A stretch of 64,000 bases of DNA from Actinostola sp. cb2023 (GCA_033675265.1 JAUJYZ010001326.1:395501-459500); one strand, 5' to 3'; positions 41,725 through 55,299 are shown, counted from the first letter of the stretch. A program made the numbers and translations. The notes: generated from the sequence alone by a model not told the origin.

Positions 41725-44700
41725 GCACTGAGCTACATGGATTAGAAAGAAGTCGAAACAAGGATGTGAGGTCATGAAGAATCGAACCCTGCGTGCACTA
41801 ATCAACTAAGCCATCCTTGCTCCTTTAAAAAGAAACATTTACAGCTAATTTACGTCATGCGTGACCATTAAATCGGAACATTCAAATGAAGTTTTGAAGT
41901 CTAGACTCGAGTCTCGAACATTCAGACAGAAAAATCAAATCTCCACGAAATATATCTATAAGAAAAAAGTATCAGATATCTGTTTACTCAGGCTGTTATG
42001 ATCGCAGAGTATGTAGGCTTAGCTGACACAAATTTTCATCCAATTTTATTTTAATTTTATGGACGTTTTGAAAAAATATTTAGTGGTTTGTAGGAGATTC
42101 CGTTGGAGTTTGAAATGTTCAAACTGTTCTTTGAAATGTTGATTTCAAATGTTCGAATTACTGGTCACGTGTGATGTAAAATGTTAGCAGTAGAGAGTTC
42201 CATGCAGGAAAGTTGTAGCAAGTCAGGGAAAGTTGACGTGCTGTAAATCACCCATAAAACCCTTCTGAGTGTTAGTCCTGGAAAGGAAAGGAGAAAGAGA
42301 AACGTTTTCTGATCTTGATAGGATTCAAACCCATGACTTTTGACCTTAACTAGTTTCTTTATTTCTAGGTGCATGTTCAAGTTGCGATGTCAAAGCAGTC
42401 TGTAAAGGCAACGTCTGTGTCTGCCAACCTGGATTTACTGGAAATGGGAATTCCTGTACAGGTAATTAAGACAAAGTTTCTCTTCACTAGTGAACTTTCA
42501 CCTCGACCGTCTCTTCGCTTGGTCCACTGACACTCCAAGCAACTGTCCAATCATCAGCCACGGGTCTCTGTAGTATTTCTTACTCGGCTTCGCGAACAGG
42601 ACCTTCTTGGTGATGGCAGTATTGCCAGCTCTACATATATGCGCAATGTACCAATGTACAAACACCTCAAAAGTAGAACTGACATTGTCATATCAGTTCT
42701 GTTGTGACATACAAGTGATATGTACGTGTACACGCTAGTAAATGTATAGATACTTAAATGACGCTTTGGCACAGTTAGAACTTTGTCATTTTAAGGTTCT
42801 CGTTTCTCTAAATAAAGTTAAATGTCACTCTAATTCATTGTTTTCACTGATTACAGTGTCACTGTGCGATAAATTTCTAGCCATTAATTGGCTAATAGCA
42901 AAATACATGTACATTAAAGTTGGTGTTCCTTTTGTCACAGCAATTTTCTTCTTTTGTTCATTTTCCCCCTCACGTTCCATTTGTCCTCAGACATCAACGA
43001 GTGTGAGAAACCGCCTTGCAATAAACATGCAGACTGTTCCAACTGTATGGGTTCCTATACATGTATCTGTAAAAAAGGTTACTCTGGAAATGTGCATCAA
43101 TGCACAGGTTTGTAGTATCGTTTAGTTATTGCTTTAGCAATGTCTGTTTGAATTGTATTGAAGCCACCATTAATAGTTTCCAAAAAAATCATAATATATC
43201 CTGATCACCACTGTCTTGTTTCATCAACACAATCATCATAACCACCATCAGCAGCATCACACTTACATGTCATGAGATTTTTCAAAATAATCCGGCATCA
43301 TCATCAAAATCATCAGCACAACACAATCAACACAACAGAATCTGAAGTTTCGCATATCAACACAATCATCATCATCAACACAATCATCAGCATCATTATC
43401 AACACAATCCTCAGACATCATTATCAACACAAAAACAGCACATCATCAACACAATCATCAGCATCATTATAACACAAACATCGATCATTATCAACACAAA
43501 ATCATCATCATTTGAATACACCAATCATCAGCATAGCATCAACACAGTTATCACATGTATTAAATGCATCATCATCACATCCATCAACAGTCATCAGCAT
43601 TGACGCGATACGAGCGATCAGCATCAACACAAAAAAATCACAGCATCAATGCACTCGCAATCATCATCAGCATCATCAGTCACCTTAAATGACGCATCAT
43701 TATCAACACATCATTACAATCATTTGCATCATTTTCAACAGGTTCTCAGCATCAGCATCAACACAATCATCAGCATCAGCATCAACAAATCATCACTCAT
43801 TATAATTCATTGTCATCACACAATCATCACAGTCATCACAATCATCAGCGATCAACACAATCATCAGCATCATTCAACACAATCATCAGCATCATTATCA
43901 ACACAATCATCAGCATGTACATCAACACAATCATCAGCATCATTATCAACACAATCACAGCATCATCATCAACACAATCATCAGCATCATTTTCAACACA
44001 ATCATCAGCATCATTATCAACACAATCATCAGCACATCAACACAATCATCAGCATCAAACACAATCATCAGCATGCATCAACACAATCATCAGCATCATT
44101 ATCAACACAATCATCAGCATCATCATCAACACAATCATCAGCATCATCATCAACACAATCATCAGCATCATCATCAACACAATCATCAGCATCAAATCAT
44201 CAGCATCATTGTCAAGTAATCATTTATCAACACAATCATTGCATCAACACAATCATCAGCATCAGCATCAACTGTTTGAATTGTCATCATGAAGCCACCA
44301 TCAGCATCAGCATCAACACAATCAGTGAGCATCATTATCAACACCAATCATCTTGCATCATTATCACAATCATCATCATCATCAACACAATCATCAGCAT
44401 CATCATCAACACAATCATCAGCATCATTATCAACACAATCATCAGCATCATTATCAACACAATCAGCATCATCAACACAATCATCAGCATCATTATCAAC
44501 ACAATCATCAGCATCATCATCAACACAATCATCAGCATCATCATCAACACAATCATCAGCATCATTATCAACACAATCATCAGCATCATCATCAACACAA
44601 TCATCAGCATCATCAACACAATCATCAGCATCATCATCAGCATCATCAACACATCAGCATCATTATCAACACAATCATCAGCATCATTATCAACACAATC

Positions 44701-45607
44701 ATCAGCATCATTATCAACACAATCATCAGCATCATTATCACACAATCATCAGCATCATCATCAACACAATCATCACATCATCATCAACACATCATCAGCA
44801 TCATCATCAACACAATCATCAGCATCATTATCAACACAATCATCAGCATCATTATCAACACAATCATCAGCATCAATCATCAACACATCATCAGCATCAA
44901 CACAATCATCAGCATCATTATCAACACAATCATCATCATCATCAACACAATCATCAGCATCATTATCAACACAATCATCAGCATCATCATCAGCATCAAC
45001 ACAATCATCAGCATCATCATCAGCATCATTATCAATCAATCAGCATCATTATCAACACAATCATCAGCATCATCATCAACACAATCATCAGCATCATTAT
45101 CAACACAATCATCAGCATCATTATCAACACAATCAGCATCATTATCAACACAATCATCAGCATCATCATCAACACAATCATCAACACAATCATCAACACA
45201 ATCATCAGCATCATCACAATCAACACAATCATCAGCATCATTATCAACACAATCATCAGCATCAACACAATCATCAGCATCATTATCAACACAATCATCA
45301 GCATCAACACAATCATCAGCATCATTATCAACACAATCACCAGCATCAGCATCAACACAATCATCAGCATCAACACAATCATCAGCATCAACACAATCAT
45401 CAGCATCATTATCAACACAATCATCAACACAATCATAATTACCATGTGTCACTAGCATCAGACTGCCAATGTAATAATAAGGTTACATTTGTATGTCAAC
45501 CCTGATTGTGTTATCTTTCAGCAATCACCACCGCAAGCGTCGTGCAAATACTTCCTCAAGTTCTTATCTTGACTGTGTCGATGCTGCTGTCGTATTTCTG
45601 GATGTAG
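29481..45607 (+). CDS. Secreted M28 peptidase-like protein with two EGF modules and a probable GPI anchor
   Basis: Eight exons, phases consistent: 29481-29535, 37194-37396, 39593-39767, 40664-41138, 41389-41576, 42369-42461, 42991-43107, 45522-45607 (1,392 nt, 463 residues). Order: signal peptide MRICSLGVFVLFMIEYSQG (1-19); M28 zinc-aminopeptidase-like fold (about 80-365) with AHID (H115, D117), GVNNDGSG, FAAFDRSETENIG, VLD (D204) and GDHISFWDS (H301); EGF-like module of six Cys (about 367-396); calcium-binding EGF module starting DINECEKPPC (about 397-436); C-terminal hydrophobic tail VVQILPQVLILTVSMLLSYF with almost no residues after it, a GPI-attachment-type end. In M28 enzymes the bridging zinc ligand is Asp and the base is Glu; here these positions read Asn128 and Ser163, so catalysis is doubtful. 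I recognise the family but not the orthologue. Exon 1 is separated from the rest by 7.7 kb. A single-pass membrane anchor is the alternative to GPI. Confidence 0.85.
30213..30390. mobile_element. MITE family D, copy 2
   Basis: Begins AGGCGATTTTCATGATGGCG and ends AGTCATATGAAAATCTGCAC. The interior is collinear with 3638-3840. Intron 1 of the M28-like gene. Confidence 0.75.
31070..36480. repeat. 5.4-kb satellite, unit about 95-110 bp, with ~1.92-kb higher-order repeat
   Basis: About 50 units of TGTAGTTCTTAACTCACAGT/TATTGTATTGTATTAGTTAC/TCTAGACTGTCAATATAGTC/ATGTCTGCATACATGTACAT/ATACATGTACGTACATC. Rare variants recur about 1,915-1,925 bases apart: TAGCTGG at 32651 and 34566, GATTGTACG at 32911 and 34827, TTCAGTATTG near 32953 and 34869, ACTCGCAG at 32331 and 34248. 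All of it lies inside intron 1 of the M28-like gene. Confidence 0.95.
37470..38490. mobile_element. MITE family C split by an 830-bp element
   Basis: The outer element begins TCGTATGAGTGGGAAACCTA and ends TTCCCACTCAAACGA. Inside, 37644-38473 has inverted termini TACCATATTCACCGGCGTAT and ATACGCCGGTGAATACGGTA, with subterminal AAGCCGCAC words. The inner element has no transposase frame. Intron 2 of the M28-like gene. Confidence 0.8.
38503..38644. mobile_element. 142-bp near-perfect hairpin MITE
   Basis: TACACTCATTTCAATAAAGT...CGTAAAGCTTCGAAGGTGA is followed after about 50 bases by its inverse, ending ATCGAAATGAGTGTA. It sits immediately beside the nested elements at 37.5-38.5 kb. Confidence 0.85.
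39921..40208. mobile_element. MITE family F, intron of the M28-like gene
   Basis: Termini TATATAGCTAATTGCATAAT/CGTTGTCGGGTCGAAAATCA and, inverted, TGATTTTCAACCCGACAACG/ATTATGCAATTAGCTATATA. No coding potential. Confidence 0.85.
41168..41342. repeat. (CCCTA)n pentanucleotide array
   Basis: About 34 copies of CCCTA with one CATTA interruption, starting about 30 bases after the donor of exon 40664-41138. The pentamer lacks the second T of TTAGGG, so it is not the canonical animal telomere repeat. Confidence 0.92.
41770..41822 (-). mobile_element. tRNA-like SINE fragment
   Basis: On the minus strand, TGGCTTAGTTGATTAG (box A type) is followed by AGGGTTCGATTCTT (box B type). The spacing is short for a true tRNA and no cloverleaf can be drawn. 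Intron of the M28-like gene. Confidence 0.4.
43200..45440. repeat. 2.2-kb CAT/CAACACAATCATCAG minisatellite
   Basis: Intron 7 of the M28-like gene is almost entirely ATCATCAGCATCATTATCAA and CACAATCATCAGCATCATCA units of 15-24 bases. All units are multiples of three, so long open frames occur on both strands. The left part (43.2-44.3 kb) is more diverged than the right. Confidence 0.95.
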
Positions 45608-45711
45608 GGCGAACAGTCGTTCTAGATGATGTGAATAGTTGATTCCTTTATAGACCTTCCCAGAGTTACCCATAATTATTTACGATTCCGCACGTGCAAG
45701 TGAGGTCAGGG

Positions 45712-45717
45712 AATAAA
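45712..45717 (+). promoter_or_regulatory. Poly(A) signal of the M28-like gene
   Basis: AATAAA 105 bases after the stop codon of the M28/EGF gene. It is the first such hexamer downstream. Confidence 0.6.
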
Positions 45718-46920
45718 AATATTTAGAATTGATCGTGTATTGAGGAAAATATGACTACTGTATCTAATCAAGAACAGGAAAAAAACTGTTTTCTTTGCTT
45801 GAGAAATGTTTCTATCTTTGTAATTCTTCTTACGCACTTTTAACTTAAAAGTCTAAGTTTTCTACTGAATTTCTTCATTCTCTCTTAATATTTTCAATCT
45901 AATTTGTACCCTTAATAATAATAATAATAATAATATGGGACAGGCTCTATAATACCTCACCTGCATGTGGAGAATCCTTAAGAATTCTGGGAAACTACGA
46001 AAAGGTGCATATACAAGCTCTATTCAAACACAGCATAATATTGCTGGTTTGCAATCAATCTCTGGAGTTGTAAAGTACAAATATGCATCATGAAGCCATG
46101 GTGGTACAAACAGGAATGCTTTGTGATCCAACATGGCTGCCATGGCATCATATGCAAATCAATAATGTATATGTCACTGATCTCTGATCAAAATTTACAT
46201 TCTCCTTCCAGCTCTTTGAATTCCATAGGAGAATTTGGATTTTGATCACACTGTTCTGGAATTGATTCAACTCCTTCAATTTCATTCTCACAATTTTTTT
46301 CAATACAGCAGGGCCGTACATAACCCAAAATTCAAGGGGGAGGCAGTACGTATTTAACAACAAAAAATAAAAATAGTACAGTTCTCAGTACTTTTTGGTA
46401 TCTTTTTCACCTTGCTAGGAGGGCAACTGTCCCCCCCCCCCCCCCCCCCCCCCCCCCTGCCCCTGTGCTGTGTACGGCCCTGTACAGTTGTAACAATAAA
46501 GTATGCTGTAACTAGTCGTAACGTTACATCGAATGTCATTTTAATATTATTGTAGTTCTAATGTAAGTTTTAGATATGATTTGAACTGTATAATATAATA
46601 CTTTAATAATTCTCCCCATTCCTTTCAAAAACCTAATATGTTATGTTTATTAAGCATTCAATTTGACAGTTTGTGAGATAGGAAAATAGAAATTCGAAAA
46701 TCTTCAAAATTTGTCAAAATTTGGGTATCATACCACATTAACTAATGTACAACGATAATTTAAAATATAGATATATAGATATAACTGTAGTTAGGTAATG
46801 CTTACAACACGAGAGGCAGTGTTGTATCAGAATTAGTACAAGTAGTTAGTAATGCTTACAACACGAGAGGCAGTGTTGTATCAGAATTAGTACAAGTAGT
46901 TATTCTGCAATGAACAGGTG
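45718..46920. other. Intergenic, with MITE family A and decayed repeats
   Basis: Contains MITE family A at 46173-46265, the poly-C tract at 46431-46457, and a 62-bp tandem duplication at 46797-46905 (AATGCTTACAACACGAGAGG twice). No gene is seen. Confidence 0.6.
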
Positions 46921-47354
46921 TATAATGTCATATTTTATCAAGGTTTTCAAGATCCTAGTAATTTTCCTTCAATAATTTGGGTGTTTCTTGGTGTTACAGT
47001 CTGCATTGTATTCTTGGTTAGGTTTCTTTGTATGCAGGCTATTGATTTGGTTCAAGTTCATTCTTCTCGTTCTTTGTGTTCATTGTCCTGTGGCGGATTT
47101 AGGGGGGGTTCATTGGGTGCCCGTGCACCCCCCTTGCTGCCCAGGAACAATTCAATAATACGATATTTTTAATACAAAAAATCGGTGCGCGTAACATTTC
47201 CTTCTGGAGTGAACCCCCCACCTCAAAATCCTAGATCCACCCCAGTTGTCTAACGTCATCTGGTGTTCCGCAACACCAAGAAACCTCCAGTAATTTTCAG
47301 TTTAAAAAGTTTAATAAAAATAAATTTAACAATAAAAATGTTAAAGATCCTAGC

Positions 47355-47462
47355 TGGGGGGGGGGATACTCGGCCATTTTTTGGGTAGGGGTGTGTCGCC
47401 ATAATCTCAAAAACCATACCCTATCCCAGACCTAAAAATGGAAATTTTCCGTACCCTAACCA
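47355..47462. mobile_element. MITE family K fragment with poly-G start
   Basis: GGGGGGGGGATACTCGGCCA, then AACCATACCCTATCCCAGAC, shared with 9.6-10.0 kb. A further fragment is at 48331-48460 (GGGTACTCCCGG, GGATAGGGGTGTGCC). Confidence 0.5.
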
Positions 47463-47899
47463 TAGCTTATACAGTATGACAAGGTTTACTACAACCTTTA
47501 CAATGCAACAGAAATGCAATGCAATGAGAAACCAAACCCTTCGTACAAAGTTGAGGAAATCACTGCAGTTGACATCAGTGAAGTTGTCAGTGATACAGAG
47601 AACTAACAATTTCATTGCACAAATCCTGATAAAGTTTATCTTACCTTGTGAGTATATATAGACGGGCCGGGCAAGAGTCTTTCATACAAATGTTCGTGAG
47701 CCCAAATCTCGAGATCAACACCTGCGGTAAAGAACATTTCGTTTGATCAGAATTATCATAACTAAGCCTTAGGGAATGATAGTAACACAATGAATGGCAT
47801 GCGTCTTTTTACAAGATCTGTAGACACAACAAGTTCATTAGGTTCTTTGTAATGTGACAATCAACACTCATTAGTTGCGCTTTCCCTCAGGACTTCAGG

Positions 47900-48225
47900 C
47901 ATCGAATTTGCACAACAATGAGCATTGTTCAGATAGACTAGCTAAACTTGTCGTCCAAATCAGTAAGCGGGCTCAATAGCTTAGTAGGGACAGTTCTTGA
48001 TGGCTTAGGATCCGACTGCTCCCTCCCTCTTTGAATGCTAAGTTGATTGATGTACTGCTCGATAGCGCGGATGGGGCCGAAATCTTCATCCTATACGTAA
48101 CATACGGTGACTCAGCATTAATGTCTGGGTGTATGGTCGTTTTTTGAAGAATTTCCCGGCATGCTTTTCTCATTTCAAACTTGGGCTCGCGAGTTCGACT
48201 CCCAGTCATGACACTTTTTTTTCTT
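47900..48225 (+). mobile_element. SINE-like element with widely spaced Pol III boxes, copy 1
   Basis: Contains AATAGCTTAGTAGG (box A type), GATAGCGCGGATGGGGCCGA, ATACGTAACATACGGTGACT, then GCGAGTTCGACTCCCAG (box B type) followed by a T run. Homologous to 55300-55612 and, more weakly, 49640-49900. Confidence 0.55.
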
Positions 48226-48460
48226 TCTTTTTTCTCCCTTTTAAATCTAATAACATTGTTTTATAGGTAATTTCCTATTGAAAGGCATTATTTAAGCTGG
48301 TAAAATAATAATAATAATAATTTATTTGTTCGAGGGGGGGGGGGAGGGTACTCCCGGAAATTTAGGATAGGGGTGTGCCCCCGGGATATCGAAACCCTGA
48401 CCCTATATAAGGATGACAAATTGGAAAATTCATACCCTTTCCAAGAATTTGTAACTTTTT

Positions 48461-50181
48461 AGTCAAAAAATAAAAAAGTGTACTCAAATTAAAGATCGGA
48501 TATTTTATTTTAACGCCGAAGGCGTGAGCTTCTAGAGTGGTGAGGGAACTGATAGAATCACTGTGTGGAAATAAAATTTATCTATCTATCTATCTATGCC
48601 CCCCTGAAAATTTAGAAATCTAGAGCCTTGGAAATACCCTTTTCTTCGTTTTCCAGCCGACTTTCTCGCTACATAAATACATAGTAAAATGCATTTATCA
48701 CTCAGTTGTTTTGGGGAATTTATGTAAAGGTTGAGTAAATGATTTAATAATAAACGGGTAAATATAAACAAGTATATATAAACGGGTTATATAAACGGGT
48801 TATATACCGCTACCGTTACTGAAGCGATATAACAACCCGAGGCGAAGCCAGTATTTTGGTATTTATTTTGTTTGAGACTGTACTAACTACAATTATTATT
48901 ATACATGCCTACAATGACTGACTGCAAGGGGAAATTTATTGGGGACACAATCTGATGAGCGGCGAAGGCGCAAGCTGATAGGGGGATGCGCGGGGGCATG
49001 CTCCCCGAAAAACATTTGAGGTATAGGGTCTCCAAAATCGCATTTTCCTGCCTTCTGTGAGTAGTTTCCAGAGAGTTTAAAATAATTCAGCTGTTAAGAT
49101 TTTGTCTTAGATTTCCTTTTTTTAATAATATTTTTATGTTTCTTATTATAATATTTATATTTTAAGTATTTTAAATTGTACGCACGTGCGTATGTACGTA
49201 TATGCACGCTACGCCCCTGGGCCAGTATATTGAATAATAAAAAGTTATATCAACTAAGTCTAAGTATCACAAGAACATAATTCACTTACTAATTGATGTG
49301 AAACAAGCTCAAACTCGCTTCGCTCGATCTCGAATTCATATTTTCATATATCTGGCTGCCATAATATTTTCGTCCCCAGTGACTTCGCGTGAGCTCTAGC
49401 TAATTTCCCCTTTCCCACTCCCCCAAAAATACCACAATAGACCGCAGTTGTAAGAATCAGTGAAATTCATGAATCATAATGCTGTCTAAAGTCCCAGAGG
49501 AGATCTTTAGATAGGCTTGAGTGTGATTGGATCGAATATCTCCCTTAGGATTCGGGACCAAACCTCAATTAGACATTTATATTATATGTGTGTCTAGATA
49601 GAGCAACGGTCTAATAGAGGATACCTAAAAGTTTGTGGCTTAGGGGCCTGATCGATATCCCCTCCCTCCCGGCACCGGGATAGCGCGGGTGGGGCCGAAA
49701 TCTTCACCCTCTACGTAAGCCGATTCGATGTCTCAGCTTCTCAGAATGTCTCGGGAGAATCGTCCCATTTTTTTCTTTTCAATTTTTTTCTTTTTCATTG
49801 ACCGGGGGGTGCCGCGTTACTAATGATTCAGCGTAGATCCGAAGGTCGTGGGTTTGACCCTCGTACCGGGAGACTTTCAAATGTCTTTTTTTTTTCGTTT
49901 TTTTTTTTCGTTTTGCATTTTAGTTCTTGAAATTCAGTTTTATAAATATTTTGTGACTTTATTCTAAAAAAAAACAAATTTTTTTAAAATTTTATTTTAG
50001 GTATATTTTCACAATATAGGTATGTGCCTCGAATAGGGGATGGTTTTATAAGCTCCGGATCCTTCAATAGAGTATCATATTTTGTATTTTGACCTCAAAT
50101 AAAATATCATTTTGTAACTTGAAAATGATGCTTGACACATCGAAACGTTGGATGAAAACTTTATACTTCACTTTGTCGCAA
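48461..50181. other. Intergenic, decayed repeats, no gene seen
   Basis: Includes a diverged copy of the SINE-like family at about 49640-49900 (GATAGCGCGGGTGGGGCCGA, GTGGGTTTGACCCTCG, T run) and a MITE family K fragment near 49995-50110. No convincing open frame. Confidence 0.5.
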
Positions 50182-50517
50182 ATGAGGGTTTATCATGTAA
50201 TTTCAAAACTTATAGGAGACATAGGACAACATAACTGATGATTATCATAGCTGGAAAGAGCTCGTTGAAATTAGTAAAAATGCGAAGTTTGGAAAACTGA
50301 TCGCTTCACAAATTGCGAACTGAGATATGAATTTTCAAAAATCGACATTTTATATGAAAACCTTTGGAAATTTACGTTTGGAGGCAACTCTTGCCTTCTT
50401 CGCAATTTGTGAAGCGATCTTTTCCAAACTTCACTTACTAATTTCAACGAGCTCTTTCCAGCTATGAAAATCATTTTTTTGTCCTATGAGTTTTGAAATT
50501 ACATGATAAACCCTCAT
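50182..50517. mobile_element. MITE family B, copy 2
   Basis: ATGAGGGTTTATCATGTAAT at the left, ACATGATAAACCCTCAT at the right, interior as in 12031-12297 but partly rearranged. It lies about 400 bp upstream of the intronless AA15 gene. Confidence 0.85.
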
Positions 50518-50820
50518 TGTGATCCCAAGAATCTTCTTCTTTGCAAAATAAAATATCCGATCCTTAAATGGGGTACGCTTTCCTTGAACTGAAGATGAAC
50601 ACGAAGAAAACATTTGTGTTACTCTCTGTAAGCAAAAGTCAAGAAAAAGCGACAGTTGAAGTATTGTCCTGCCAAGGATAACCATGTGTATTGATACAGC
50701 GATACAGTAGGCTACAAACACGAAAGACACCAGTCAATGTGTCGAGGCAGAAGGAGACGCATCGCCGCTGTCTTTACACAGCCTACTCACGTGAATGACA
50801 GCAGTAAACCTCAACAACAT

Positions 50821-50859
50821 CACGTGACAATCACGTGACAGTCACGTGACAATCACCTG
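50821..50859. promoter_or_regulatory. Array of four E-box-like sites at 11-bp spacing
   Basis: CACGTG at 50821, 50832 and 50843, then CACCTG at 50854, each within the context TCACNTGAC and exactly 11 bases apart. A further CACGTG lies at 50788. The array ends about 10 bases before the TATA box of the intronless AA15 gene. CACGTGAC is the core recognised by bHLH-zipper factors of the USF/MITF/TFEB type; which factor binds is inference. The near-helical spacing puts all four sites on one face of the DNA. Confidence 0.65.
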
Positions 50860-50869
50860 ACTTGCCGTC

Positions 50870-50876
50870 TATAAAA
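50870..50876 (+). promoter_or_regulatory. TATA box of the intronless AA15 gene
   Basis: TATAAAA located 41 bases before the ATG. The expected transcription start, about 30 bases downstream, leaves a very short 5' UTR. Confidence 0.75.
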
Positions 50877-50910
50877 TCCCCACCGAATTTATCGTCGATT
50901 AAAGAGAGAA

Positions 50911-51543
50911 ATGGCAGGACTTGGCGGTGTGTTGCGCGTGTTGATCATAACTTCCCTAGTGGCTTTAGGGTTAGGCCATGGTCGTATGAGAGATCCTGAC
51001 TCAAGGAGCTCTTGTTGGAGATCGTTCGCGAACGATTGTCCAGCGCATTATACGGACAACGAGTTGAACTGCGGTGGATTCAATGTCCAGTGGAACACGA
51101 ACAATGGCAAGTGCGGAGTGTGTGGGGATCCCTTCCACGAAGACCCCCCCAAGTATGTGCACCCTGGTATGTACGCCACGGGGTTCATCACCAAGACCTA
51201 CAGAAAGGGACAAGACATCGCCGTACAGGTGAAGCTCACATCCAACCACTTGGGTCGATTCAAGTTCTCTATCGGAGACATCGGGACCCCGCCCATGACG
51301 AACGAGAAGTTAACGCACGTGTTAAGGACGCCATCGGGCGAGACTTGGTGGAAAATTCCTACCAGAGGCAACGACCTGTTTACTATCAACCTCAAGCTTC
51401 CATCTGGCCTGGCATGCAACCATTGTGTACTACAGTGGTACTATAAGGCGGGAAATAACTGGGGATGCGATGCTGAAGGGTGCGGTCTTGGCTATGGCCC
51501 TCAAGAGACTTTCGTGAATTGTGCTGATGTAAAGATCATATAG
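50911..51543 (+). CDS. AA15 lytic polysaccharide monooxygenase, intronless, catalytic domain only
   Basis: Secreted copper enzyme that oxidatively cleaves chitin and/or cellulose in the AA15 family. Single uninterrupted frame of 210 residues. Signal peptide MAGLGGVLRVLIITSLVALG (1-22) is followed by HGRMRDPDSRSSCW, so the mature protein starts with His1 of the copper histidine brace. The second brace His is in TSNHLG at mature position 91, the same number as in characterised AA15 enzymes. Other family marks: ELNCGGF, GKCGVCGD, GDIGTPP, CNHCVLQWYYKAGNNWGCD and QETFVNCADV, where the Phe (mature 179) probably occupies the axial position that is Tyr in some members. It ends right after the catalytic domain, without the Pro-rich linker and Cys-rich tail of its neighbours. 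It is intronless although the paralogue at 51.9-54.4 kb has two introns. Strong compact promoter (TATA plus E-box array). Substrate cannot be read from sequence. Confidence 0.93.
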   Translation: MAGLGGVLRVLIITSLVALGLGHGRMRDPDSRSSCWRSFANDCPAHYTDNELNCGGFNVQWNTNNGKCGVCGDPFHEDPPKYVHPGMYATGFITKTYRKGQDIAVQVKLTSNHLGRFKFSIGDIGTPPMTNEKLTHVLRTPSGETWWKIPTRGNDLFTINLKLPSGLACNHCVLQWYYKAGNNWGCDAEGCGLGYGPQETFVNCADVKII

Positions 51544-51589
51544 ACAGTATTGTGATCCAAATCTATCTAGTCATAGAAACAATCACCGT

Positions 51590-51595
51590 AATAAA
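51590..51595 (+). promoter_or_regulatory. Poly(A) signal of the intronless AA15 gene
   Basis: AATAAA 47 bases after the stop codon. A second AATAAA lies at 51739-51744. The convergent minus-strand AA15 gene has its own candidate (TTTATT on the plus strand, 51771-51776), so the two 3' UTRs nearly touch. Confidence 0.7.
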
Positions 51596-51886
51596 GTTCA
51601 CATGGAATCAGTAGAAACTGAAGAGCGACGTGGATATATAGTTAAGCAAATATCTCATATATGCAGCTGTTAATGTTGGCGCTAAAATAGATTTAGGAGC
51701 TTAGTTCGATCGTTGAAAATGTCGAATGAATGCAAAGCAATAAAGAACGAATAATATACCCAGTATTGATTTTATTTCATCGTTTAAGGAAAATTATACC
51801 ATCTACACACACTCTTCCCCACAGGCCAGGCCATTTATGCACTACACGGTCGATATTGGACATACAAGAGCCTGGTAATGAGGTTT

Positions 51887-54379
<2,493 letters not shown>

Positions 54380-54644
54380 GTTGAATGTGGAGTTCTTACA
54401 CATTGGATGTGTATTTTGTAGCGTTTTATACTTGACGATCTCACGTGGGTTAAGAGCTAGTTTATCCAGCTTTGCAGCTTTGCATGACTTTGATGCGAAG
54501 TGTTGACATTTGATGATGTGAATAAACTTAATACAAGTCGACATTGATGAGGGAAACATTCTTGAAATGAAGAAGAATTAAGTGTTTTAAAGCAAAACTA
54601 TTACTACTTACTTGTACACAGTTTAAAGGCTCGCTATTTGACTA

Positions 54645-54928
54645 TAAGGTGGGTACTCCCATATATGTGCTATATAGGTATGTGCCCCCGAATAGGGTAT
54701 GGATTTTGAACCTCCAGATAATGTAATAATGTATGTATACTTCTGATTTTAGCGATTTCCAAAGGAACAGTATTCACTTTTTCCTTACTGAATTGAATCT
54801 ATATTTTAGTTAAAAATCCTTCAGGAAATGCTATGAATTTTCCAATGATTCATCCTTAAATAGGGTCGAGAGTTTCAACATCCCGATGGCACACCCCTAT
54901 GCTAAAGGTGAGTACCCTCCCCAGGACT
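54645..54928. mobile_element. MITE family K, fullest copy
   Basis: GGTGGGTACTCCCATATATG at the left and GGTGAGTACCCTCCCCAGG at the right, with GTGCCCCCGAATAGGGTATG and ATCCCGATGGCACACCCCTA inside. Upstream of the minus-strand AA15 gene. Confidence 0.65.
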
Positions 54929-55199
54929 ATAATTGCCATACAGTCCTTATTTCAACACGGAAATCTCATGATGATTTAATTTGATTCTTTACGCAAATTC
55001 AAAGTGGAAACTTTTCAATGCAAAGACAAGAAAAACAAAATATGAAAAGAAGATAGAAAGAAAAGAAAAGAAAAACCGGAAAGAAAAAAAGTAGAAAATG
55101 AAAAAATACAATGAAAAAGAAAGAAGAACAAAAACAGATTAAAAGAACAAAAAGAAGCGGAAAGAGAAAAAAGGTAAAGAAAATAAGAAGAAGAAAAAA

Positions 55200-55280
55200 A
55201 GTTGATCCATCAAGGAATCGAACCCGGACCCGTCAGCTTCAAACGCATTGAGTTGTAGACGCGAGCCACGGGACCATACT
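55200..55280 (-). mobile_element. tRNA-like sequence, probably SINE-derived
   Basis: The minus strand reads GTCCCGTGGCTCGCGTCTAC...GGGTCCGGGTTCGATTCC, a recognisable B box (GGTTCGATTCC) with a weak A box. I could not draw a convincing cloverleaf, so it is not called as a tRNA. Confidence 0.4.
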
Positions 55281-55299
55281 AATTTGCACAACAATAGAC

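Noticed and set aside
43649..45505. Long open frames (up to 618 codons) rich in Ser/Gln/His
   Set aside because: They are read-throughs of a CAT/CAACACAATCATCAG minisatellite with units in multiples of three, inside an intron of the M28-like gene. Frames are open on both strands.
46918..47172. Frame with a hydrophobic segment (VFLGVTVCIVFLVRFLCM)
   Set aside because: Short, no splice partners or homology recognised, and its end lies in decayed repeat sequence.
55200..55280. Genuine tRNA gene on the minus strand
   Set aside because: Box B is good but no acceptor stem or anticodon arm could be drawn; more likely SINE-derived.
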